Below are positions 54,827-62,839 of a stretch of DNA of 64,000 nucleotides, in pieces (positions within the stretch are counted from its first letter, which is position 1; every line of letters begins with the position of its first letter). The notes under the pieces were generated by a model that did no database searches, was not told where the DNA came from, and was given only the letters and a program-made list of their open reading frames with translations. Origin of the DNA: Nostoc sp. TCL26-01 (GTDB taxonomy: Bacteria > Cyanobacteriota > Cyanobacteriia > Cyanobacteriales > Nostocaceae); contig NZ_CP040297.1 in NCBI RefSeq assembly GCF_013393945.1, forward strand, positions 124,001 through 188,000. Direction: 5' to 3'. The position numbers and the translations under genes were made by a program.

Positions 54827-55222
54827 AGAGTGCTGAGTGCTGTTAGCGGAAGCGGGGCGATGAGCCGCGTGCTGAGTGAGGGAGTGAGGGAGTAAGGGAG
54901 TGAGGGAGTGAGGGACAAGGGGATAAGGGGACAAGGGGACAAGGGGACAAGGGGACAAAGAGATAAAGGGAAAATAATTTTGACTAATGACTATTGACTA
55001 ATGACTATTGACTAATGACCAATGACTAATTTTTGACATAGCTGAAGTTATCTAGTTATTAAAAATTGGGCAAACTATAAATACATCAAAAATCTATCTC
55101 ATGGAAAATAGCGGGATAAATCTACCATCCGGTTTTTTGATGGCACTTTTTAAACTCAGTCCTGCACACCTACGATGGGTAGGTGTCGTTTACAACTGCG
55201 GAATATTGGAGTCGAATTTTCT
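54827..55222. repeat. repeat-filled intergenic region
   Basis: This holds the right 57-base copy (54835-54891), then AGGGAGT units, about six GGGACAA/GGGGACAA units (to near 54965), and then TGACTAT/TGACTAA/TGACCAA units to about 55035. AT-rich promoter space for the kinase gene follows. No gene. Confidence 0.8.
54835..54891. repeat. 57-base repeat, right copy
   Basis: Identical to the copy at 54232-54288, in direct orientation. Together they flank the 149-residue gene and could support recombination or deletion. Confidence 0.85.
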
Positions 55223-56785
55223 ATGTCAGACCCCAACATAGGTCGTTTTCTGGGTAAACGCTACCAGCTTCAGGAGTTAATTGGCACTGGAGCAATGGGC
55301 AGAGTTTATCGTGCTAAGGATGTTTTGTTGGGTGGTGTACCTGTTGCGGTTAAGTTTCTTGCCTTATCGTTACAAAATACCAAAATGCGATTGCAAGAAC
55401 GTTTTGAGCGAGAAGCAAAAACCTGTGCATTGCTGGGACAAAAAAGTATCCATATTGTTCGAGTTATGGACTATGGACTAGATGAAAATAATGTCCCTTT
55501 TTATGTGATGGAATATCTGCAAGGACAAAGTTTAAACCAGATTATCCGCAAGCAAAATCTTTCGTTACCCAGATTTATCAATATGACACGTCAAATCTGT
55601 CTGGGTTTACAGTGCGCTCATGATGGTATCCCGGTTGATGGCTCAGTCTACTCAATTGTTCATCGTGATATCAAGCCTAGCAATATCCTCGTCATCCAAG
55701 ACCCTAGCTTTGGAGAGTTGGTTAAGGTTTTGGATTTTGGGATTGCTAAATTATTACAGTCAAATGGCGATCAGACAAAATTTTACTTAGGAACTTTAGC
55801 CTATTCCTCTCCTGAGCAAATGGAGGGCAAGGAACTTAATAATTGTGCTGATATTTATAGTCTGGGTGTGATGATGTTTGAAATGCTTACAAGCAAAATG
55901 CCACTAGTCGCCCCTACTCAATCTTTTGGCGCATGGTATAAAACTCACCATCAACAATCACCACGTACTTTTGCTGAAGTTAACCCTGGGTTGCTCATTC
56001 CGCAAGAAATAGAAAATTTAGTGATGAGATGTTTAGCTAAAGCAGCTAGAGATCGTCCCCAAAGTATTAATGAAATCTTACAAGTTTTAGAATCTGTTGA
56101 ACAAGGTCATAGCAAAAACTTGATTCGGACAGAAAATCATCATAATCATCAAGTTACTAGCACGATAGCAATTAACACTATTCCTGAGCAGAAGATAAAA
56201 GTTGAGCCACAATTATCTTTACCCAAGAATGAAATTACTTACAATACATCCTGGCCACAAAATAAACCCATCGCTGATATTGTTTTTCCCCAACCTATTA
56301 ATCTTAAGGGAGAAGTTTTACCTGCTTTATGGGTAATGTTACCAGAACAAGAAATTTTTAAACGGATTATTTGTAGTCGTTATAATCAATTTCTGTTTAT
56401 CACATCTCCTCACCCCATGCTTTTGTGGATTACCGTGATCTACAATCGGCAACATGGTGCTAAATGGTTACCTTATTACCTTGATCTCAAAACTGCTATG
56501 GGTCAAGAAATAGCTAACCTACTGGTAAAAATAGGTTACTATCAAATACTATTTTTTGCCAGAGAATCACCAAAACACTCTTCTCACGTTTTACCTGCTA
56601 GTATTGCGCCTATTCAATGTCAGCGACTCCAACAATGGATAGTCATAGCTAAGACTTTTGTTTCCTCTGCTGATCCTCAACTGAGTAAAAATCTCCTTAA
56701 AAGGGAATATGAAAAAATTAAGCCGCAAATTTTAGCCAAACTAGAAGCTATGGCAACAGATACGCCAATTGATATATCTGGCTGA
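55223..56785 (+). CDS. Ser/Thr protein kinase with unassigned C-terminal domain, about 520 aa
   Basis: A eukaryotic-type (Hanks) kinase. Motifs numbered from the chosen ATG: Gly loop GTGAMGRVYRA at 21-31, Lys44 in VAVKFL, HRDIKPSNIL with catalytic Asp149, DFG at 171-173, and a SPEQMEGKEL activation end with IYSLGVMMFEML. The kinase domain ends near 290. The rest is a linker and a C-terminal domain (about 360-510: PALWVMLPEQEIFKRIICSRYNQFLFITSPHP ... WIVIAKTFVSSADPQLSKNLL) with no family I know. No membrane helix, so a cytoplasmic enzyme. The frame extends to an ATG at 55175, but the later start gives MSDPNIGRFLGKRYQL, the usual beginning. Confidence 0.85.
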   Translation: MSDPNIGRFLGKRYQLQELIGTGAMGRVYRAKDVLLGGVPVAVKFLALSLQNTKMRLQERFEREAKTCALLGQKSIHIVRVMDYGLDENNVPFYVMEYLQGQSLNQIIRKQNLSLPRFINMTRQICLGLQCAHDGIPVDGSVYSIVHRDIKPSNILVIQDPSFGELVKVLDFGIAKLLQSNGDQTKFYLGTLAYSSPEQMEGKELNNCADIYSLGVMMFEMLTSKMPLVAPTQSFGAWYKTHHQQSPRTFAEVNPGLLIPQEIENLVMRCLAKAARDRPQSINEILQVLESVEQGHSKNLIRTENHHNHQVTSTIAINTIPEQKIKVEPQLSLPKNEITYNTSWPQNKPIADIVFPQPINLKGEVLPALWVMLPEQEIFKRIICSRYNQFLFITSPHPMLLWITVIYNRQHGAKWLPYYLDLKTAMGQEIANLLVKIGYYQILFFARESPKHSSHVLPASIAPIQCQRLQQWIVIAKTFVSSADPQLSKNLLKREYEKIKPQILAKLEAMATDTPIDISG

Positions 56786-57261
56786 TTTAGTCGTTAATCA
56801 ATGGTTCTGCTGCTCAGATCCTCTGCTTGTAATTCTTGTAGCTATTAGCCTAAAAATGTAAACTTTTATAAAGAATATATATAACTAGTTGTAAGCCTTA
56901 TTGGATATAAATATAATAATCATCAGTGCTAAACGACAAAAATCCCTGCGTGAGACACTTAAACAGAGTGTTAGTAATAATTGTGTCATCTTAAGAAGCG
57001 GATGTACGCGAGTTTAGGGTAACTAAAATTTAATGCTTAGGCTAATCTTAATTACACTACCTACTGGTTAAAAGGCAACCCTAAGTATACTTGTGGCAAA
57101 TCAAGCTTAATCGCTAGATAAAACCTGTAGTTAGAGTCAGAATTATCAACTTTAAGTTAGCGAGTTGATTTTGTCGGAAGTTGACGCCCCAGCATCCCCA
57201 GCTCTTTTCCTCCCTGGAACTGAGCAAGAGAAGGAGGTCGCCCACAGCGACATAAAAAAAT
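56786..57261. other. intergenic region between convergent kinase and nblA genes
   Basis: An unremarkable AT-rich stretch with a short hairpin (GTCGC CCACA GCGAC) near 57235, close to the nblA stop codon. I saw no gene or large repeat, and no canonical terminator for either side. Confidence 0.5.
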
Positions 57262-57459
57262 CTATGCCGTAGTGGAGCCAGAATCTAAGCCCCACTGATG
57301 CTTGAGCAACTCCTGATAAGTAGCCTCACGCACAACCATTTGCTCGTAAAGCTTGACTAAAAAGTCTTTGGCCTGGTCGTGGCTCATGTTTTGTACTTGA
57401 GTAGCAAAGGAGCGAATGCTGAATTGCTGTTCCAATGATAGTTGAATGGGTTGGTTCAT
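57262..57459 (-). CDS. nblA: phycobilisome degradation protein NblA
   Basis: A 65-residue protein that triggers breakdown of phycobilisomes when nitrogen or other nutrients run short, by linking the antenna to the Clp protease. The sequence (LSLEQQFSIRSFATQVQNMS ... DFLVKLYEQMVVREATYQELLKHQWGLD) is nearly identical to Anabaena NblA as I know it, including the C-terminal residues that contact phycobiliproteins and ClpC. It is complete and has a normal ATG. Expression is known to depend on NtcA in relatives; I looked for a GTAN8TAC box upstream but found none I trust. Confidence 0.95.
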   Translation of the reverse strand: MNQPIQLSLEQQFSIRSFATQVQNMSHDQAKDFLVKLYEQMVVREATYQELLKHQWGLDSGSTTA

Positions 57460-58184
57460 AATAGACTCCTAAAAGACAACGCGAGTAAAAGTGATGTTGG
57501 TTACACAAGTCCTGTGGGTATAGGATTTGTGGTAGTACCTGTCCTTGATTGTTCCTCTGTATTAAGAAAGATAACAACTATTTGACAGATTGCCCATAAC
57601 CTTAATAGGTATAGTTTTTGCTTCCTTGTTTTGCGGTTAAACCTACTGATATATAACCCAAGTCTGCTAAGGCAGTTTTCGGTCAAATTCACTGTTAGAT
57701 GAATTGTTGTAGGTTAAGTTGTATACCTTAATTTACTTTGTCAAGCCGGAAAACGTCTCTAGCTAGGGGAGGTTAATGGCTGGTTAATAAATTAAAGGTA
57801 ATAAGATCGCATTATATGCTCTCTACATCATTATGTGCAAGATGTCAACCAACTAAATTATATGAACTGGATTGTCAACGAAATAATTTTGTTGACTAAA
57901 AGTATTTGTATCAAGTTGCAAATAGGAAAAATGCTCAGATTGAACAAATTGCTGAGTATATTTACTAAAAAAGTCATTAGTCAATGGTCAATGGTTAATG
58001 GTCATTGGTCATTAGTTGCAGATTTTTGACCGTTGACTGTAAAGTTTCTCGTTGTAGTGAGATATCTAGAAGCTAGATATGAGTGCTGAGTGAGAGAGTG
58101 ATGAGTACTGACTAATGACCATTGACTAATGACTATTGACTAATGACTATTGACTAATGACTAATGACTATTGACTATTGACTA
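57460..58184. other. nblA upstream region with heptamer arrays
   Basis: This gap of 0.7 kb is the promoter space of nblA (minus strand). Its last part is repeat-rich: TCAATGG/TCATTGG units at about 57972-58020 and a longer TGACTAA/TGACTAT array at about 58100-58184, which runs up to the PP2C stop codon. Small frames in it are rejected. Confidence 0.7.
58100..58184. repeat. heptamer array TGACTAA/TGACTAT
   Basis: About ten contiguous 7-base units, TGACTAA, TGACCAT and TGACTAT, end a few bases before the PP2C gene stop codon. No spacers, so not a CRISPR. Confidence 0.85.
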
Positions 58185-58913
58185 TTAATTATTTTGCTCA
58201 AGTGCGACTATGACAACTGTAATGTTATCGTGTCCGCCTTGCTCTTTAGCGGCTTCTACTAGTGAGATAGCTGCTTTATCTAGTAAATGAGTATTTTGCA
58301 GGTTATCGGCTATTGTTTGATCAACGAGTTCTTCAGTTAAACCATCACTACACAAAAGTAAGCGATCGCCCATTGTCACATCTAATGGTCGCACATCAAC
58401 TTGGTGTAAATCTTCTCGACCCAAGCAACGAGATAAAACATGACGAAATGGATGAATTCGTGCTTCTTCGGCGGTGATGTCACCAATCTTGATGGCTCTA
58501 GCTACCCAAGTATGATCTTCTGTAACTTGTTCTAGTTGTGTCTCTCGCAGACGGTACAGCCGGGAGTCGCCGACATGACCACACCAAGGCTGATCACGAA
58601 AGATGACCACGACAGCCGTTGTCCCCATATCAGCTCGTTCAGGATGATTTTGCTGGTCTTGTAAAATTGCCTCGTTGGCACGCCATAAAGCCTGCTCTAG
58701 TAGCTTAGGCGATGGTTCAGGAGAATGCCAATTAGTTACTAAATATGCCTGAATTTCTCTGGTAGCAATGCGACTGGCCTCTTCTCCCCCAGCGTGACCT
58801 CCCATCCCATCAGCAACAATGAAAAATCGCCCTTCTGGGTCGATATGGTAATCATCTTGATTATTAGAACGAATAAGCCCCGGATCGCTAAGACCCGTGA
58901 AGTTCACTTTCAT
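58185..58913 (-). CDS. PP2C-type Ser/Thr phosphatase (Stp1-like), 242 aa
   Basis: A compact single-domain metal-dependent protein phosphatase. All motifs are present: GLIRSNNQDDYHID, VADGMGGHAGGEEAS, GTTAVVVIF, GHVGDSRLYRLR, ALSRCLG-like VLSRCLG, LLCSDGLTEEL and GGHDNITVVIVAL. It has no membrane segment or regulatory domain. Such enzymes reverse Ser/Thr kinase signalling; a kinase gene lies about 1.4 kb away on the other strand. The ABC1 kinase gene just upstream ends 18 bases before its start, so the two are probably one transcript. Confidence 0.93.
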   Translation of the reverse strand: MKVNFTGLSDPGLIRSNNQDDYHIDPEGRFFIVADGMGGHAGGEEASRIATREIQAYLVTNWHSPEPSPKLLEQALWRANEAILQDQQNHPERADMGTTAVVVIFRDQPWCGHVGDSRLYRLRETQLEQVTEDHTWVARAIKIGDITAEEARIHPFRHVLSRCLGREDLHQVDVRPLDVTMGDRLLLCSDGLTEELVDQTIADNLQNTHLLDKAAISLVEAAKEQGGHDNITVVIVALEQNN

Positions 58914-58931
58914 AACTTTTTACTGCAACAA

Positions 58932-60617
58932 TTAATACATACGGTCGTAACGGTCAAGGCGGAGAAGCAGTCGGATTAGGGTTACGGAGACGGCGGCGGC
59001 AATTAAACCTGCTAGCAACGCTAACCATACATAATGATTCACTAATAAAATAGTGGCTGAAAGGGTAAATCCACTGATTATCAGGGCATAGCTTATGCCT
59101 AACTGGATATTGCCTTGTCTCCGTAAGAGGCGTTCTGATTCGATAGAACGCACTCTTAAGCGCATATCTCCGCGCTCTAATTTTTCTAAAGTATCTTCTA
59201 ATCTCCGTGGTAAGCCAAAAGCAGTGGTACTAACTTGGACGGCTTGCCGACTTAATTCATTGAGGAAGCTATTGCTATCTGAACCATTCATGTTGGTCAT
59301 AAGCTGCATTGCATAAGGTTGAGCAACTTCCATAAAATTAAATTCTGGATCTAGACCTTTACCCACACCTTCGAGAGTGGAAAAAGCCCGCATCACAAAA
59401 GTGAAAGTTGCAGGGAATCTAAATGGTTGATTATATGCTATCTCGTATAAATCATCACTGATCGCGGCCACAGATTGATTTTCAAAGGGCTTATCCATAA
59501 AATTGTCCAGCATATATTGGACAGAACGCCGGACTGGCCCCATGTCATCTACGGGTGCGATCGCTCCCAAATCTATGAGAGACTGGACTACGCGATCGCC
59601 ATCTTTCTGGGCAATCCCAAACAGCGTTTGCATTAGTCCTTCCCGGATGTTAGATTTAATCTGACCCATCATGCCAAAATCGTAGAAAATTAGCGCCCCA
59701 TCAGCACTCACCGCAATATTGCCAGGGTGGGGATCGGCATGGAAAAAGCCACTGTTGAGCAATTGCATCAGATAAGCTTGCGCGCCTTGACGAGCTAGCA
59801 CTTTCCGATCTAAACCTGCGGCTTCCAGAGCTTCATATTGGCTAATTTTAATACCTGGCAGGTATTCCAACGTTAGCACTCGTGGCGAAGCATAACGCCA
59901 ATAAACCTTTGGTACTTTTACCCAATCATAACCGCGAAAATTCCGCCGGAAAGTATCTGCATTCCGGCCTTCATTCAGATAATCAATTTCTTCCCAAAGA
60001 ATTCGGCAACACTCCTCGTAAATACCAATCCAATCTCTTCCCCGTCCCCATTTAGGATGACTTTGAAAGTAGCGAGCAATGCCTTTGAGAATTTGTAAAT
60101 CGATTTCAAATAATTTTTTTAATCCAGGTCGCTGTACTTTGACAACAACAGATTCTCCACTATGTAACACAGCTTTGTGTACTTGCCCCAAACTAGCCGC
60201 AGCTAAAGGAATTGGTTCAAAACTGTGAAAAAGTTCGGGAATTTTTTTACCTAATTCTTGTTCGATAGTCTTTTCTACTTGCTCATAGCCAAATGCAGGT
60301 ACTTTGTCTTGCAGTTTTGCTAATTCCTCAACATACTCACCAGGAAATATGTCAGCGCGGGTAGAAAATAACTGCCCAACTTTAATAAATGTCGGCCCCA
60401 AGTCTAGCAAGGTATTGCGAATCCACACGGCTTGAGCTTTACGCCGTGCAGCTTGTTTAGCTTCTGTGACACCCCCAGGATAACTCCAAGATTTGTTGTA
60501 CCGCCAAAGCTTGAACATTAAGGTCAAGACAAAAGACCAAATGTCTACAAAGCGCCGCTTGCTAGAATAGTTTTCCCGATTCCAACGGTATGCTTTATTT
60601 GAATAACTTGTTTCCAT
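58932..60617 (-). CDS. ABC1/UbiB family atypical kinase, about 561 aa
   Basis: A member of the ABC1K (AarF/UbiB) family, widespread in cyanobacteria and plastids and tied to quinone and prenyl-lipid metabolism or stress. Motifs: PTFIKVGQLFSTRADIFP (the K-x-G-Q box), PLAAASLGQVHKAVL (the Ala-rich replacement of the Gly loop), VVVKVQRPGL, FHADPHPGN and IFYDFGMMGQ. Two hydrophobic helices near the C-terminus (about 500-545) should anchor it in the thylakoid or other membrane. A start codon GTG three codons upstream is also possible; I prefer the ATG. Upstream of the PP2C gene on the same strand. Confidence 0.9.
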   Translation of the reverse strand: METSYSNKAYRWNRENYSSKRRFVDIWSFVLTLMFKLWRYNKSWSYPGGVTEAKQAARRKAQAVWIRNTLLDLGPTFIKVGQLFSTRADIFPGEYVEELAKLQDKVPAFGYEQVEKTIEQELGKKIPELFHSFEPIPLAAASLGQVHKAVLHSGESVVVKVQRPGLKKLFEIDLQILKGIARYFQSHPKWGRGRDWIGIYEECCRILWEEIDYLNEGRNADTFRRNFRGYDWVKVPKVYWRYASPRVLTLEYLPGIKISQYEALEAAGLDRKVLARQGAQAYLMQLLNSGFFHADPHPGNIAVSADGALIFYDFGMMGQIKSNIREGLMQTLFGIAQKDGDRVVQSLIDLGAIAPVDDMGPVRRSVQYMLDNFMDKPFENQSVAAISDDLYEIAYNQPFRFPATFTFVMRAFSTLEGVGKGLDPEFNFMEVAQPYAMQLMTNMNGSDSNSFLNELSRQAVQVSTTAFGLPRRLEDTLEKLERGDMRLRVRSIESERLLRRQGNIQLGISYALIISGFTLSATILLVNHYVWLALLAGLIAAAVSVTLIRLLLRLDRYDRMY

Positions 60618-60695
60618 ATCTTGCACTTACCGTTGGGTTATTACTGAATCGACTGGAAGAAAAGACACACTGATTCCTATACTATTTTCTATACT

Positions 60696-60723
60696 GTACA
60701 GACGTTGCAGACAACGTCTGTAC
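60696..60723. repeat. 28-base palindromic repeat, third copy
   Basis: GTACAGACGTTG-CAGA-CAACGTCTGTAC, a 12-base perfect stem. It is a variant of the repeat at 14993 and 44526 and lies 10 bases after the end of the small 60733-61059 gene (minus strand), so a 3'-end role is again plausible. Confidence 0.75.
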
Positions 60724-60732
60724 CGACCAAAT

Positions 60733-61059
60733 TTAGACAGAACTGCTGCGATAACGTTGTAACTCATTTCTCAAGAGAGCGATTTCTGCTCGTAGTTCGT
60801 CAATTGTGGCTTGTAAATCCACTGACTCAGCAGGAGTTGTTCCCACACCTGTAGTAGTTTGACCTGCTTCGGCTGCTGTGGCAGCTCGGTTTGCTCGTTC
60901 TGCAACTTCTTCGGTAAATTGGCGTAGCTGTTCTCTGGCTTCCGCATCAAATTTACCTATTTCACTCAAAGCATCTGTAAAAGCGACTTCTAGACGTTCG
61001 TTTATGACTTCTGCTACAGCTCGACCGACAAAAAAGGCTTGTACTAATGGGTTACTCAT
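60733..61059 (-). CDS. DUF6825-like small protein, 108 aa
   Basis: A helical protein with no membrane segment: NPLVQAFFVGRAVAEVINERLEVAFTDALSEIGKFDAEAREQLRQFTEEV, a Thr/Gly/Ala-rich linker, and a C-terminal coiled coil (LQATIDELRAEIALLRNELQRYR). This matches a family conserved in cyanobacteria and chloroplasts, which I recall as DUF6825. The function is not established. It lies upstream of the ABC1 kinase gene on the same strand. Confidence 0.65.
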   Translation of the reverse strand: MSNPLVQAFFVGRAVAEVINERLEVAFTDALSEIGKFDAEAREQLRQFTEEVAERANRAATAAEAGQTTTGVGTTPAESVDLQATIDELRAEIALLRNELQRYRSSSV

Positions 61060-61392
61060 AAATTTTTGTTACGTTTGTCTGCAAGAAGATTATAACTTGC
61101 CTGTATGCTTTGCGGCTTCTGTTATGGAGTTAGAGATTTAGTGATTATTTGTTCAGCCAGAAAATTGTGGGTGAAATTGAGCGCAGCATCACCCGATGTA
61201 GTGCTTAAGTAATATATGAGTACAAGTATATAAAAGTACATGATGCTGTAGATTGAGAGCGATCGCACAACAATGAAATCATCAAACAAAAACGGTTGAA
61301 AAGCAATAACGAATTAATAACTTATCTTGATCTACGGAAAACTCATCTATCACAATGTTTTAATGTATAAAAAAATATGGGGTAGATAGGGG
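61060..61392. other. intergenic region before the DUF1822-like/CHAT pair
   Basis: About 330 AT-rich bases with one HIP1-type site (GAGCGATCGCAC). It is the shared promoter space of the divergent DUF6825-like gene and the DUF1822-like/CHAT pair. Ribosome site GGGTAGATAGGGG lies just before the ATG at 61393. No sigma-factor gene is found here. Confidence 0.5.
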
Positions 61393-62811
61393 ATGTTTGG
61401 TGTTGAAGATTTAACTCTAGGAAAAATATTATGGACTGTTGTATCAGGTCTTGTTCAAGGCGTAGCTAAAGGCGTTGCTGAACCAGTATTTAAAGAAAAA
61501 TATTTGGAGTTCATTAAATATCAAGGTAAGTTTGTCAATCATGACTTAGAAAAAGCGCTGAGAAATTCTTTTCTGCTAGCACAGCGTAGTATTGTTTCTG
61601 AGTGTCGCCAAGAATTAGTAGCGTCTTCCCGTTATGTATACCGGGGGTCTTCTCGTATTGGCACATTAGAACACTATGATGATATTCGGTTACTAGAAAA
61701 GAAATTATCCCAAATTCAACAAGAGTTAAATCAAGTCAAGGAATTAAAAGAAAACACTACACCAATTTCCTCTTTGAGTGATGTAGGATTTTTATTGACT
61801 CAGACAGAAAGCTTGGCACAAAAATATATTAAAGAACAACTTTTAGCTGAGGCGCTTCAAGATATCGATTTGCCTTACTATCGAGATAAATTAGAAAATA
61901 GCCTATTAGAACGAATATCTGCATACTTTATCTTTGAAATCAAAAATAATCAAGCTGTCCGAGATGTCTTACAAACGCAATTGCAGATAGAAACCTATCT
62001 CAGAATTGACGATTTAGAGAAATCATTACAGAATTTAGCGCAAGAAATCCCACAGTTAGTAGAAAAACTGAACAACTTAGAACAAGTTAACCAAGATAGA
62101 CAGTTTAATTCTCGCCCAATTATCCAAATTAAGATTCCTGTAGATAATTTATCCCCAGACAACCTGCAAAATATTATTACCTTAATTCAACAACTATCAG
62201 AGGATACCACCCTCGAATTTATTACCAGTAAAAAAGGCAGTATCATACTCTTTTTTGAAAGTTCTCAAGCTGGTTTAGACCGACTACAGAGATTATTCCA
62301 ATCAGGAGAATTAGCAGCCAGATTGGGTGTGCCTGTAGAATTTGTAGAGTCGATATCTCAGGATGCTCAAGTTGTCGATATTGAAGCTAGTGATATCTTC
62401 AGTAACTTAAGGCAATGGTTCAATAACCTATTTACAGGAGATTGGCTAGAACCACAACTTATACCAGCGAGAGAAATACGAGAAATACCATCTACAGAAA
62501 TCAGCATTCAGCGAGGTAAAGTGATTGCTTTATCGGAAGGAGTATCTGTAGCATTGATTATCAAAATAACTCAAGAATCTGATGAGATATTAGGCGTTAT
62601 TATTTTTGTGAAACCAATTAGAGATGTGCTTCATCTACCAGCAGGACTGCAAGTCATTTTAATTGATGAATCAGGCGAAACAATTTTTGAAAATATCTCT
62701 AGAGATACAACCGATGCAATCGAACAGGAGTTTGCTGTTGCACCACAAGAAAAATTCAGCGTTATTTTGAAAATGGGCAACATTCAAGTTATCGAAAATA
62801 TTGTTTCTTGA
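61393..62811 (+). CDS. DUF1822-like protein with TRADD-N-like region, CHAT-linked, 472 aa
   Basis: I see three parts. Residues 1-235: amphipathic helix (KILWTVVSGLVQGVAKGVAE) and long helices, some coiled coil (EKKLSQIQQELNQVKELKEN). Residues about 241-320: a beta-alpha-beta unit (IIQIKIPVDNLSPDNLQNI ... TTLEFITSKKGSIILFFESS ... LDRLQRLFQSGELAARLGVPVEFV) like the RRM-fold 'TRADD-N' domains described in bacterial NLR-like conflict proteins. Residues about 335-472: a C-terminus (QWFNNLFTGDWLEPQLI, then RGKVIALSEGVSVALIIKI ... LPAGLQVILIDESGETIFENI ... IQVIENIVS) that fits DUF1822. DUF1822 normally sits next to CHAT proteases in cyanobacteria, as here (28 bases). The domain names are inferences from sequence pattern. 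Confidence 0.6.
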   Translation: MFGVEDLTLGKILWTVVSGLVQGVAKGVAEPVFKEKYLEFIKYQGKFVNHDLEKALRNSFLLAQRSIVSECRQELVASSRYVYRGSSRIGTLEHYDDIRLLEKKLSQIQQELNQVKELKENTTPISSLSDVGFLLTQTESLAQKYIKEQLLAEALQDIDLPYYRDKLENSLLERISAYFIFEIKNNQAVRDVLQTQLQIETYLRIDDLEKSLQNLAQEIPQLVEKLNNLEQVNQDRQFNSRPIIQIKIPVDNLSPDNLQNIITLIQQLSEDTTLEFITSKKGSIILFFESSQAGLDRLQRLFQSGELAARLGVPVEFVESISQDAQVVDIEASDIFSNLRQWFNNLFTGDWLEPQLIPAREIREIPSTEISIQRGKVIALSEGVSVALIIKITQESDEILGVIIFVKPIRDVLHLPAGLQVILIDESGETIFENISRDTTDAIEQEFAVAPQEKFSVILKMGNIQVIENIVS

Positions 62812-62839
62812 TAGTTTCAGCTATTGACGTAAATCAAAA

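Noticed and set aside
57326..57692. Frames overlapping or upstream of nblA
   Set aside because: They overlap the true nblA in another frame or lie in its promoter region without a good start.
57460..57780. NtcA box (GTA-N8-TAC) upstream of nblA
   Set aside because: I looked for it because NtcA control is known for nblA, but no match with correct spacing was found by eye.
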